This document shows positions 22,991 to 35,107 of a DNA stretch of 64,000 bases, piece after piece. The notes below the pieces were generated by a model that was not told the origin of the DNA, made no database searches, and was given only the letters and a program-made list of their open reading frames with translations. The first letter of the stretch is position 1, and the number at the start of each line of letters is the position of its first letter. The DNA is from Cyanoderma ruficeps. Lineage: Eukaryota > Chordata > Aves > Passeriformes > Timaliidae. The stretch covers positions 2,685,759 to 2,749,758 of the forward strand of contig VZDJ01000219.1 of assembly GCA_008694505.1 (NCBI GenBank). The letters are read 5' to 3'. A program made the position numbers and the translations under genes.

Positions 22991-25006
22991 TTAAAGACAA
23001 ATAAAATATTTGCTATCCCCCTGCAAAGGACAGTCTGACTTAATCAAGGTTACACATGTAATACATTTTCATACTAGGTTTTTATAGCTATAGCATATGT
23101 ATATTCAAAAGGTGAATAATTTTCAATTTAACATTGCAAATTTAATCTGCCCATAGCAGGGCACCTTTAAAACTCTTGTAGAAAATCTAATACAGTTAAT
23201 TTTAAATTACATTTGTTTAGTTTGCCTTTTTAGCTTGTAGGACACGAGTTAGAACATACTTGCTTTTTCAAGATACAAGTGTGCAAAAGTAAGAATAAAA
23301 TGCTGTACTTGTTTATATTGGGCCTTAATATATTTTTTAACCCCTGATTGACTTAAGCCACTATTAAAAAATCATCCTCAAACTTTCCTTGTAACTGATA
23401 ATCAATCATTTCTGTTCAAATGACAAGCTATTTTCTCATACAGTGCCTGGCTCTCTGCTGTGTGGCAATGCCTTGCTTCAAGGCAACATTAATAAAGACC
23501 AAAGGGATGTGTATGGGGCATTTCAAAGGGCTCAGAACTGAAACATCCTTTGCTGGGGCTCCCTGACAAAGGAAAATCGTGACCTTTGCAATTAGTCTCA
23601 CAAAAATCACAGTCACAAGAAGAAGTGAATTTAATCTCATGCTCTGTAGGCCCATTTATTGCAGCAGACACCATGGCTCCTATCATGGGTGTTACATGAA
23701 CAAATGTAGGAGATAAGACAAAGATTAATCAATGGTATTGGACTTTCCCAAAAAAGAAGCAAAAACTCACATAAGGTGAGTCACTGTGGTTTTATTCTGA
23801 ATTTACCCTCCTATTTCAAGCAACCAGAAACATTTATGTAAAAATATATAATGAAGTTGTAATAGTTTAAACCTTTTGACTTAATCACAGGGCAAAATTG
23901 CTGAGGGATTAGCACTGGTCTCTGTGAGAGCAGCAGAAAAAATCCCTGAAATGCAAGCAACAGAATGATCAGGCATAGATGGAATCAACAGGAATCTTTA
24001 TCTTTATTTGGTTTAGACATGGACTTGGCTTTTAGTGCACAACATTTCAAAGAGAAGTGTCTAGTGTTTCTGCAGTAGTCTGGAGACTCGATTTGCCACA
24101 GAGCTGAAAGAAATCCCTGATCAGACCGGGGGATCTGGTTGTCTCAGAGATGTGGCACAGCCCGGGCACAGAGCCCCGGCACTTCCAATAATAATGAGGA
24201 TCCATCAGAGTCACTGCACGTTGTTCTGAGCTAATTCCACTGGAAGATAAGCTACTCTTAAGACTCAAAGCATTTTTTCATGCCACAATATGAACATTTA
24301 ATATCTGAAACACTTATTTCTTGTGAAACCATAATACCCAATTGTTACAGCTCTGGGAGTGACTCATTTAAATTTCTTAATTAATCCAAGCAACTTTGTC
24401 AACAAAATAACATTTTGAAGAGATTAATTTTTTTTTTAAAAAAAACAATAAAAGCTTTTGTGTTAGCCAGCAACTCCTTAAAGGATTTCATCTGTTTTGC
24501 ATGACTAAAATGCCAGAACAACTCAATATTCACAGGCAAAAATAAAATGTTTAAATAATGTGATGATTGTGACTCTCACTCAAATTCCACATTTGCTTTT
24601 GAAACTACAATGGCAAGATGTGCATTCTGTGAAGTATCTACTAGGCTTTTTCTGTTTTCACTCACTGCATGCACAAACTGCTCAGTGAAAAGCAATAAAT
24701 TTTTATTTCACTGTGGTAGCTTCTTTTGCACACTGATAAGCTACAAAACATTATGTTCCTCCAAAGTACTTTAACAACAAATAAAAATGGGAAATCTAAT
24801 GTCTTTAATATTACCTCTACCATCATGTTTTCTAAATGTAGTTAGTTGTCAGATATTCAAGAAAGATAAATGTCTCATGGCTGGTGCAGAGACAGCTTTA
24901 TTTTAATTAACAAAGATATAAATTTTCTGTTTTCAGAAGACAGAATTATGTTTCATCTCTTTCATCACTTCTCTAAGGAAGCCAGGGTTTCTCGAGGCTG
25001 AGGTTT
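22991..25006. other. non-coding stretch, nothing recognised
   Basis: AT-rich unique DNA. No repeat family or coding signal could be supported. Confidence 0.6.
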
Positions 25007-25032
25007 GTTAATCTGTTTTCTTCTCTTTCTAG

Positions 25033-25197
25033 ATATTCAAAGAGCTGAACGATATCCGGGGGCTGCACTCCCTGCCCAGAGACCTGACACTGCTGGGGAC
25101 ACTGGGGACACTTCTGGGCACTTCTGGGTCCAGACACCGACCCTGCACCCATTGCTTCCTTTCCCAACAAAGTTTTCATCATCCATTTTGGGCTGGG
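25033..25197 (+). CDS. possible exon (speculative), unknown product
   Basis: A strong 3' splice-site-like sequence ends at 25032: a pyrimidine-rich run from about 25012 with terminal TTTCTAG. From 25033 a frame stays open for 55 codons to TGA at 25198-25200. Its first residues, IFKELNDIRGLHSLPRDL, look protein-like, and the codons include CpG. The rest (TLLGTLGTLLGTSGS) comes from a short imperfect GGGGACACT-type tandem repeat, which argues against constraint. No good 5' splice site follows, so it could only be a terminal exon; an AATAAA lies at about 25905. I do not recognise the product. Chance is the main alternative. Confidence 0.12.
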
Positions 25198-25200
25198 TGA

Positions 25201-26819
25201 CAGGTCCTTGCTCCTGGACACGATGCATAAGTGATTTCATATTTTCTAGGAAAGAGCAGAACTTTGCATGGTGCTCACATGTTTCCAAACACACTTGTGT
25301 ATTCCCTGAGCACACACGATTGCAAGGATCAAAATTACTCATCTTTTGAAGAGAAAACCAGCAGATTATGACTGTTCTTGGAAAATGAAAACATCTCTGG
25401 TGGATGAGAGGGATTTTGCATTCCTGTCACAAAAAACAAAATACCAAAAAAACCCCAAACCTTCATTTTTTGGAAGTTGGAAGTACTGAGGATAGACTTG
25501 ACAGACTGTCATCAATTTGCTCCAGACGTGAAGGAAGAATGCCATAACTATGTCATTATGTTTCTGAAAGCATATCCAAAAAAGTACATTCATGCAACAG
25601 AGGAAGAAACAAGGAAAAGCTCATTTATTTTGCCTACCCTCACAGCAGGCTCAAACTGTAACCAACGCAGGCACACTTGTTCTAAGATAAAATATCTTCT
25701 TATACCTCTCTGGTATTTTATCACACATCTATGAAACACCTGGATATGTGAATATCCATATATAACATACATATTTCATGTAAATACACACGTACACAGA
25801 AAAATGCACATATGTATAAATACCTGAATAGCAATGAGATCAAGACTTGATTTAAAATCATTTTTAACACACAGAAATTCAAGGTACTTAACAATATAAT
25901 TGAATAAACAAGACCTAGTTCATAGGATGTGAAAAAAATTCAGACCACTGTCTAAGGACATAAATAACATTCTCCTCTTTGCTTTTGACACATGCAGAAA
26001 TCCATAACTCTGCACCAGAAAATTTCAGGCAAATAACCCAACAGATCTGTATCACAGCTGCAGAAAAATCTATTGGTAAATGTTCACATTTGAACTGGTT
26101 ACAACAGTTTAACAAGTGACATTAAATTTTTATTTCTGTTCTTCATTCAATGCCATTCTAGGTGACCTGTTGGCTTTTACCAAATACCTCCCTCTTATGG
26201 TAATTCTCCAGCTAGTTACACATATTTACCATATGGACTGGTGCTGCCAAACCCCCTTCTACCCCAACTAGAATATATTGTTAATTGTAATCATAGAGAA
26301 CTACAGCATTCAAACTGAGACATTCCAGCATCTCACCTGTGCAGCGGAGACTGGAAAGATTCACAGAACAAAAGTCCATAAGCAGCAAGTTTGTGGAAAG
26401 GGAAACAACAGATTCCTTCTCTCTTCCAAATGAACAGGTCCAAACAGGCACAGAAATAACATTTCAAGCTGCTGCTTGAAATGATGCCACCATGACAGTT
26501 GGTCATTATGATTAATCTTGTGAGAAATACTGATTATTATTAAATACATGTACATATCCATGCATTCACACAACAGCAAGAGTGCCCAGCAAAACACGGC
26601 AGCACCATTATAGGAGTTTGCACCAATTCTCATCTGTATTCCACTCTCCCTTTTCTCAGAAATGGCACCACAGTTAGGGGAATGATACTGGAAACTGATA
26701 GAACATTTCCTGGATCCCTAACTGAGGAATGTTCTCTGGGGAAAAGAAACGAAATACTTTATTCCTTGTCAAAATACTGAAATCTACCAGTGATTTAAAT
26801 ATAACATAGGAGCCCTACT
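25201..26819. other. non-coding stretch, nothing firm
   Basis: AT-rich unique sequence. Frames up to 101 codons (- strand, around 25037-25342) overlap the exon-like patch and share its composition. Nothing else recognised. Confidence 0.55.
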
Positions 26820-27180
26820 GTGCTTAAAGGCCTGTTTATGACTGTCATTAAGTCCTGGAAACTGCCAGCTTATTTGTAGCTCACTCGACTCACACGGACC
26901 ACAAGGTTTCAGTTCAGGCCATGTACATTCTGCAAGGAGAATGGTTGTGCCTGGTGATTAAACTTATATTCTTTGCCACAGAAATACTTGGTAAAAAAGG
27001 TCAAAGACATTTCCCTATTAAAGTGACTTCCAAATTTTTTCTATTTGTATGAATTCTCATTTAAAACTGAACCTGTTCAGTTCATTGTGCTATGAATTTC
27101 TTTCCAGCTGATCGGTGTGTTATGAAACAGCTGTCAATGTGTGGACAATTATTTTGTGTGATGATATTCACTAGGCTCTG
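26820..27180. promoter_or_regulatory. candidate conserved non-coding element with palindrome
   Basis: A perfect 8-bp inverted repeat AACTGAAC-CT-GTTCAGTT lies at 27065-27082. A RUNX-type ACCACA is at 26898-26903, a CAGCTG E-box at 27128-27133 followed by TCAATGTGTGGACAATTATT, and CpG are retained in the 26885-26900 stretch. The GAAC..GTTC halves resemble a steroid-receptor palindrome but have a 2-bp rather than the usual 3-bp spacer. Enhancer role is inference. Confidence 0.3.
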
Positions 27181-28195
27181 ACACTCCTATTTGACTAGGA
27201 TTTATATCTGATAGACAAAAATAAAATAAGTCTAGCTTGCAGATGGTTAAATAACTGAATTTATAAAGCTGACTGAGCAAAATGCCTCTCTTCAGAGTTT
27301 TTACTTTTAAATCTTGTTGCTGCTCATTGGTGAGGATTTGCAAACACTGTGCCTGTCAAGCTTCCTGATCAGTGATAGCTTTGAAACTGAGCTAAAGCAG
27401 CATGGAGAAAAAGCCAAAACTGGATTTAGTCTCATTTCAACAACCATTTTAAACCTGTTCTCACTCAAAGAAATAAAACTTATGATATTTTCATGCTTTC
27501 AGTTTACTGCATATCTTCAGCAATAACCTCTGACTGAAAAATAAAAAAACTCCAAAGTGAGTACAGAAGGAAAATGTCCTGATTTTTTTCCCTTTTAATT
27601 TCCAGGGATTGTTTTGGGACCACATTTTCACTGACAATCAAGAGTGCTGAATCACATATCATAATTTGGGGAATCATTACATGCAAGACTTTCTATAACA
27701 CGGTCAGCCCTAAAATTTGCTGGTTTCACAGCAAACTGTTCAGACAGGCATTGCAGTTGGACTCACCTCTCTCTCTGTCTCTCCTCACATTGCCAGAATT
27801 ACTGAGCATGTCCCTCACACAATAGTTAATACAAAGTCACTTTACAGAATTAAATCTAGCATCATCAATTCCAAGATAAAAAGTATGGGAGGATGTGAGT
27901 GAGTAAATATACGTGTTCAATTGTGTGCAATCAGCACATTTTGCAGAAGTGATAATTAGGATGAACAGCATTACCTCGGAGAACACCACCTTATCCTTAC
28001 ATTTGAGAGATAAAGAAAATAAAAGTTTTGAGTGAAGAGCAGGGTTTTAAGGGTACAGCATTACTTGCAGACCTTAATGAAGCAAGAAGATTCTAGAGTA
28101 TGAGAAACATCTTATGATACAACCATTACAGTGAAAGAAATGCTATAAACTGTTATTTTTCTGTGCAAAATTTTACTTCTGTTTCCCCTGTTCTC
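27181..28195. other. non-coding stretch, nothing recognised
   Basis: AT-rich unique sequence with no supported gene or repeat. Confidence 0.6.
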
Positions 28196-28378
28196 TCAAA
28201 GAAGTGATGGAGACTTATCTTCAACTATAGGCTCATCCTCCTTCGGGGGTACTGGCGGAAGGGTGAGCATTTTGCTTTTCTTTGAAGTGCAAGCACACAC
28301 TGGAGATGAAAGCAACTGCATTATTGTCTTTGATGTTTTTGATACTGAATTTCTCGTTTGATTTTTCTTTGTAGACAT
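28196..28378 (-). CDS. small open frame of protein-like composition, unrecognised
   Basis: A 60-codon frame begins with ATG at 28378 and ends with TGA at 28196-28198. The product is Lys/Ser/Thr-rich at the N-terminus (MSTKKNQTRNSVSKTSKT) and Pro/acidic at the C-terminus (LPPVPPKEDEPIVEDKSPSLL region). Codons such as CCG-CCA-GTA-CCC-CCG retain CpG in AT-rich surroundings. There is an in-frame TGA nine codons upstream of the ATG and no convincing acceptor splice site, so it would have to be a single-exon small ORF or the 3' end of a retrocopy. I do not recognise the family. It may be chance. Confidence 0.15.
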   Translation of the reverse strand: MSTKKNQTRNSVSKTSKTIMQLLSSPVCACTSKKSKMLTLPPVPPKEDEPIVEDKSPSLL

Positions 28379-30132
28379 TTGGAAAGTAGATTTACTTCCT
28401 CAATCAACCTTACCACAAATCCTCAACAGGTACTTATCCCTTTAAATATCTGAAATTGATATCACTCTATTTAAAAGTTGGAGTTTGGAATATTTTAATA
28501 AATGCAATAAATTCTAAAATACGCCTCAACCTTTTTATTTGTACTGAATCCTTAATTGCTCTGTGTGCTATATAAAGAGAAGAAGCAAAGGAAATCCTTA
28601 TAACTTAGGTGAGACACGACAAAGACAACATGCCTGAAGTAAGAAAAGCCTTATGCTGAGCAACCCTTTATGCTCTGCTCTTAATATTATCAATAGTGAC
28701 CTCATTAGAAAAAAAAATTAAAAAGGCAAAAAAGAAAGAAAGAAAAAAAAGAGCCAAAAAGCAAACCCCAAAAGCTGTTCTTCCCAGCAGTCAAGATTTA
28801 AAAGCTAAAACCTTCAGAAATATATCTAAGCCTCCAAGTGGATTACTCAGAGAGTAAGGGCTGTGTGAACACTGGTGGGTTCCTCAGGACTGCGTGACAG
28901 GAATAGCAGGAAACAAAGGGCAGCTGCAGGGAAAGAGAGAGCAGATGGGATAAGGATTCGTATGATATGATCATTTACAGACAAGTTGCCTGCCTTGCAT
29001 GTATATCTGGTTAGCTCATTTAAAAATCAGAATGTTACACTTCAGGAGCCAGGTATAAAAAGCCATGGGAGGTGTGGGTGGTATAATAATCAAGCACACT
29101 GGTTTCAGCTTTGTTTCCCATAGGTATATTCTATTTTACATACATTTGGAAAAGTAATTGAATTTGAAAACAGTGTAGTTATTGTTTCTTTTGAAAGGTA
29201 TTTCATTTTTGCCTTGCACGTGAGTGTATCACAATAGAAGTGGCTGAAATGTTCCATACGATTCAGTATCTCCTAGTTCCATTTAATGTTGGGCAGATAC
29301 ATTCTTCCAGACAGAAAATGTGTATCCACCTGTAGTCACACCTGGCTAAGAGAGGCCTGCCAAGACAGTTGGCACCATCATTTTTGCTCTTCCTTCAGAG
29401 CAGAGTATACTCAGTACACACTATGATCAGTAAGAACAGTTAAACTCCAGTGTGCTGTACCTTACTGACTTAAATCTGAAGGTGCAGAGGCACATCACTT
29501 AAAGAGCAGTGGGAAAATTAAAAATAAAAATAAGTAAAGCAAGGTGAAAATAGAAACAGAGCCATGGCAAGAGCTGGCAAACAGATTTTTTTTGTTATGA
29601 AATACGCTACAGAATTGTTTAGTTGCTTCTAAGTAGCAAGGCCAGGGCTGCATGACTTTTACAAGCTCTTAGGATAACTGGGAAGCAACATGAAATTGAG
29701 GAAGTTTTCATCTTTTATGATGGGGTGTCTTCAAATTACAGATGTTTCAAGTCAAACTCTGCCTCTCTGGTATGAGGCAGGGGCACTTGGCTAGACAAAG
29801 AAATTGATACTTCATCTTTAGAATGAAAAACATTACCACAGGGAACTGTCAAACCCCCTGTTATTTTGTTGAAAAAACTGCTCCTTCCTTTCCAAACTGC
29901 ATGGGCCTCCTTCAGGAGCTCCTCAACCTCACTAACAGCTATGTTAACTCCTTACAAAGAAAGTTAATTGTATCTGACAGTATTTACAGGCAGTTCCTAC
30001 GTCTGTATTGTGCTTAGTTTGGTTATGACACATAAAGATGACAGAATTCCTTGTCTCTTTGCACACCCTGCTCCTGTTAAATAGGTGTAATTCAAGACGG
30101 GTTAACATCAAAATCTCAACATTAAGATCTGC
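28379..30132. other. non-coding stretch, nothing recognised
   Basis: AT-rich unique sequence including an A/GAAA low-complexity tract at 28708-28750. No gene supported. Confidence 0.6.
28708..28750. repeat. A-rich (GAAA)n tract
   Basis: A-runs interrupted by T, GGC and GAAA units. Simple sequence. Confidence 0.85.
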
Positions 30133-30449
30133 CTACAGAAATTCTCTCCCAGTGGCTCTATAAATTTCAGTCAGCAGTGGCCTCAGTCTGGCTGGAAGTT
30201 CACCACCAGTAAAAATGCCAGACATCATCATCCCAAAAGCTTCAATCACCTCTGAGAGCTGACTTGCCTCAAACCAAACTCACTTTCCTGGCAGGGCAGC
30301 GGGGAATAAACAGCCTCCATCAGGGAGCTGCAGCTTCTTTCCACAGCAGCACAGCCTTTCTCAATCAGCTGCTCAGACACAAAATAGCTGGGCAAAATCT
30401 TCAAATAAATTTGGACATCATGGAGGAATTGTTGGTAATTCCGGAATAC
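30133..30449 (-). pseudogene. protein-like fragment with a frameshift, probable retrocopy/pseudogene
   Basis: Two adjacent - strand frames join into one protein-like stretch. The first runs from 30449 down to about 30284 (55 codons; contains FLHDVQIYLKILPSYFV and EQLIEKGCAAVERS). A shift of one reading frame near 30260-30283 leads to a second run, open from 30279 to the TAG at 30133-30135 (contains SEVIEAFGMMMSGIFTGGEL and RLRPLLTEIYRATGREFL). Both have hydrophobic/charged periodicity typical of alpha-helical protein, and the break falls exactly where one frame stops being protein-like and the other starts. A splice-acceptor-like TTTCCTGTGTGCAG precedes 30449 and a GTGAGT donor-like hexamer is at 30278-30283. 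The two parts are only about 26 bp apart, too short for an intron, so a small indel in a dead copy is more likely. I do not recognise the parent gene. Confidence 0.35.
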
Positions 30450-30509
30450 CTGCACACAGGAAACTCTGTGATCCCTTCCACGGTGCAGGAATCCTGTGCC
30501 AGAGTGCAC

Positions 30510-32848
30510 GAGGAACTAAGTTCAATTTCTTTGTACTGAATAGGAGCTTACCCAGTGAATTAATAGTTTGTCATCCCGGACCAAATGGAGATAAAGTAGA
30601 AGCTAGTTCTTAAACACAGCTAGATAGATGTGCAGAGAGGAAAATACTACCAAAGGAATTGAGACGAGACAAGCAGTCTACTACAATTTATCGAGTGGCT
30701 CCCAGTAAGAATACAATTACTGAATATGCTTTCCTGCAGCACCAGAGGCAGGATGTCAATGTAAAGCACATCTGCTCCACCCCATGAACACTCCCCACAG
30801 ACACCCCTGTGTGCAGCAGGGCATTCAGCACCCTCACCACAGGTGCTGCACTCTGCCACTGGGCTTGGAGGTGGCACAAAGCTCTCTCTGACATGTTTTA
30901 GGTGATCAGGTATCAGAGGTTTGCATCAGCAAGAAGGAAGGTCAAACTGCTGCTGTCACCTCATACAGCTTTCCTACTTCTTCTGAGATGAAAAACAATT
31001 ATCCAGCCTGCTCTACGTTTCTAACTCCATTTAGCAGCAAGAACTAAGGAGAAATGCTAGTTTCATGAGACATGTTGAAATCCTCTTCCCTGGCTCAGTC
31101 CACAGGACAAAAATCTGCTAAGCTTTATTACCATAATTCATTACCTTCCTGGGGTCAAATATAAAATGAGGAGCTGTCCCTTGAATGTTCTTACATAAAA
31201 CATATAGAAAGGATTCCTAGAAAAACCTGGGTAAGATATGTGGTTTACAGGACAATTTTTTTCCCCCCTGCTTATTTATAGAAATTGAGTGCAGTTCTCT
31301 TCTTTATCTTTATATTCTTAAAAGCTGCAGCATTTCAGATTGCAGTTGTACATATGTGTACTTAAGACAACAGATATGCAATTATTGGCCCCTCCAAGAA
31401 GCAAAATGGGATAAATTAAAACACTTTTTCTGTAGAGAAAACTTCCTCTTTACCCTGAATCTGCCCATATAAATATATATCTGCCATTTCCCACTTCTGG
31501 ACCTATTTCTTAACCAGCATTTTGCGAACACACAGCCATATGAATATTTTTCCACCTTTCCCTGCATATCCAAATTATAAGGATGGTTCCCACCATTTCT
31601 CATTACACATTCAGTAACCAAAGAACTTCCTTAATTCTCAATACTTCTAATCTAAACTGGGTGAACCTTTGAACTCTGTAATTAATATTACTCATATTTG
31701 CTAAGAAATTATTTGATCTCTGACTGCAAGTCACAACAATGTCAGTTAACTCTCTGACCTTACATGAAGTCTGCTCCTTTTAAAGTAAAAGGGTGTAAGA
31801 TAAAACTTTAAAATCCTACACAACATGGGCATTTCCTACCTGGAAAAAAAAAAACAAACCACATCCTGAACTTCTGTATTTCAAATGATGATGACAGAGG
31901 ATGCAGTTGACATTGGGTCTGTAAACTATATTTAGCACATTTCTTCTCTCCAATATTTTGTGCTCCTGGTTGGTGTCAGGACAAAGTTATCATCCATTCA
32001 ACACAGGCACCACTGGCTAAGCTGGAGCACAGGGAGGAAACATCCTATTTCCAGTGTCAGGAGGGGCTGAAGATGTTGCAGCAAACATTGTCCTTGCTAT
32101 CTCACTCCTGCCAATCATTAGAGCTGCTATCCAGCAGAACCAAAGATGTGAGTGCAACACCTCTTCATCAGCCAGACTTCAGCTCCAAAGGGTGAGGAAA
32201 CTGCTCCAGCTCCCTGGGCTGACCCAGCCAAGGGCTGGAGAGCACCTCCAGCAGTGCAGCCCTCTGATGTGTCACAGGAGAGTTTTTATTATGCCGGTGG
32301 GAATTCACATATTGGACAGACGCAGAAGAAAATGTTGTGTTTGCAAACAAAGGTTTCCACTCATTTTTTAAAGAATGAGCAGGCAACTCCCACTGTCTAA
32401 ATTAAACGTGCACCACAATGGCAGGACACCCAGTACCCATTGCTGATTTAAAATGGTAACCCACCATGCTTAAAAACAGACTTAAAAAACCCGAAACAAA
32501 CCCACAAGGTATAGCAGTACAGTGCAAAAATCACTTCAGGTCACACTGATTTTCACTCTATATTAGAGATGCTGTGCTTTAAAAGCTGAGCAGCAATTAA
32601 TTAAGAAAACTGCAACCTGAACCTCTGAGACATATGGACCACTCCAGTATTCTGCTCAGCCTCCCAATGAGAACTGATTACAAACTCATTTCACTTACTA
32701 TTTTCTGACAGTTACTGAAGAAAATAGAACTGCATGACAATTTTTTTTAAAGACATGAAATAGTAAACAAAGTATGTTACACGACACAGTAAATTAATGT
32801 TATTAGTGGAGGCAATCTGCCAAAATCTGGCAGAAATATTTGACAAAG
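30510..32848. other. non-coding stretch, nothing recognised
   Basis: Unique sequence. A GC-richer patch at 32054-32400 gives overlapping frames of 72-105 codons on both strands, a composition effect. No repeat family recognised. Confidence 0.55.
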
Positions 32849-32914
32849 TAGATCACAGAACAGTTGGGGTTGCAAGGGACCTCTGAGGATCATCTGGAGT
32901 CCAACTGACCTGCT
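32849..32914 (-). mobile_element. CR1 LINE 3'-end fragment
   Basis: The segment starting AGATCACAGAACAGTTGGGG and running through GCAAGGGACCTCTGAGGATC to the TCCAACTGACCTGCT part is the antisense of the CR1 3' end, so the element points to lower coordinates. Only about 66 bp is left, a typical 5'-truncated, decayed CR1 tail. This is one of the clearest signs that the DNA is avian or at least sauropsid. Confidence 0.85.
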
Positions 32915-34170
32915 AAATACACATGTAAAAACACAACTGAATAAACTGTGATAGTAAAAAAAAATAAAAAAGGCAACCAAATGAGAATAAAAGAAGTTCC
33001 TTTTATTCATAATTTATATAAGAAAATATTTTTAATGTAGGAACAATTAGTTAATGCCTTGGAGAACAGTATATGTATGCTATGTGACAAGTGGATTAAT
33101 GGTATTTCCCTAGCTGACAAAAAACTGCTTTCTATGTGTCTGACTATTCCCCCTGCCTTTCCCTCGCCCCTCTTTAATCCTGATAGAGCATGTCAAGTTC
33201 TTGATTCTATTTGGACTAATTAAAACTCTTGGTTTGGTGAAGACCTGAAAAAAACAGTCTGGCTCAGACCTTCTTCCTAATTAAAATCTGTGTTTAGAAA
33301 AAAAAGGAGTTTTTCATACTTTTGTTCTTATATTCAGACTAAATTGCTTTGCTATGCAGCTTTCAGAGGCTTAGATTTCTTTATGAATTTTTCTATTGTT
33401 TTTGTAAAAAAGAAAAACGTGTAAAAAAGGTAAGAGAATTTCACAATTCACTTTTTTTCTTCTCCAGGGTTGTTCAGCCTTGAGCCAATACAAGAGCTGC
33501 TTTGGTTTCTTTGAAAAATGATGACTTGAATGTAAGAAAGCTCAACTGTCCTTAGTTTGAAAACGAAGGTCCCTAACTGAAAAGAAGCTGAATATACATT
33601 ATTGATAACAGTATTTATTTCATTAGTCTAGGTTTTTTTTTCCTTTGACACCACATAAATGTGTTTTCCACAATAAAGCTATCAGAGGCCATGAACAAAC
33701 TTCTAAAACTTCTTCAAGCAACAAGCCAATCTGATGTGGTGAAACTATTTAAGCCATTTTACTAAGAGAAAAAACCACGATAAACAAAAGAATTCTTACA
33801 GACCAGCCTGTCTGCAGGTTTGTTAAACTCTGTGAGTTTTCTGCTAAAACCTTTAGCCAGACAAAATTGTTTCTTATTATGGTGGTCTTGGTTTTTCCAG
33901 CTTTCCCCAGAAAAGTCAAACAAATCACAGACTATCATGCATTGATATTTTACAGCTACTCTGAAATAAACCAAGCAGTTTAACATTAAGAAACACCTCT
34001 ACAATGAAGTATTTATTTTTAATCGATTAAACCAGGCTATTTCCTTTTAACATTTGGATGCCTTAGCAAAATTTACACTTGCATTCTGCAGAAACTTCCT
34101 CTCTAGCATACCTAAATAGATTTAATTTCTTCAGCTGCTGGACAGTTATAAGATCCTTTTTCACCATACT

Positions 34171-34196
34171 AAACAAATAAACAAACAAACAAACAA
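34171..34196. repeat. (AAAC)n microsatellite
   Basis: AAACAAATAAACAAAC and further CAAA units. Simple repeat, possibly polymorphic. Confidence 0.9.
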
Positions 34197-35092
34197 TCTC
34201 ATTCCCCAGTAAGTCATGGATAATTGCCAGCAGAGGTGTTAACAGATGAGCAGCCAGGCAAGCGGCTTTTCCAGTGGGATGGACACTTGTCTTGCCGCTC
34301 CAAAGCAGAGTAACACTCCTTTGCATTTGCCAGAAAACTGCTCCTCTCTGTGTTCCATAACCCTTCACCTGTAACATGCAGGTTATTTTAAGCAGTTTAA
34401 AAAGAGCTCACTTTCACTAAACCAGATCTTTGTACTCAGATGGATTAATGAGAACAAACAGGAAAAGCTCTGCTGTCAACTGTCAGAGAGTGACAACATG
34501 TGCCACGTGGGAAAGGTTGCTCCATCCTGTGCCGGTAAAGGAGACCTGTCCACAGTGTGGAGTGCTCAGAAATGAATACAGTTCTCTGAGGAATTTTTTT
34601 TTTCTGGAAGATTGATGGATGTGTACACATGTACTTGAAGAGTTAATACAAGCAGCCCTAACTGCACCTGGTAGATGACTATGAGGAGTTAGGTAATATG
34701 GGGGTTTTATTTGTTCATTTTTTAAAATTCCTTTTCTTGGTGAAAGATTTCTTAAACAGCTGATTTTTAGCATTTAAAAAAATCTTTATATATTTTTTCA
34801 AAAAAGTAAATATAGTTTTAGCTGAACAAAATATTTCTTAAAAAAAATTCTGGCTCAATTACTGCTCAAGTATTTTCTGCCTTTCTAGACCCCTTATCCC
34901 TGCCAGTGCTGCAGAGTGGCAGTGTGGGAACCAGCTTAATCTCAGCTCCACGGAGGGGAAGCAAAGCAGAGTTGGAAATAAATGAAATTTTTGTCTGTGC
35001 CAGAGGTGGGCTGGCCCATTCATGCTTATCATACAAATAAAATTTTGCTTGGACTAAAAGACAGACAGCAAAGATAAAAGTAGAGAGAGATT

Positions 35093-35107
35093 AAAAAAAA
35101 AAAAAAA
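35093..35107. repeat. A15 homopolymer
   Basis: Fifteen consecutive A after AGAGAGATT. No recognisable retrocopy lies upstream of it on +. Confidence 0.9.

Noticed and set aside
25080..25135. GGGGACACT-type imperfect tandem repeat as a minisatellite
   Set aside because: Only about four degenerate units; mentioned under the exon-like patch instead of as a separate repeat.
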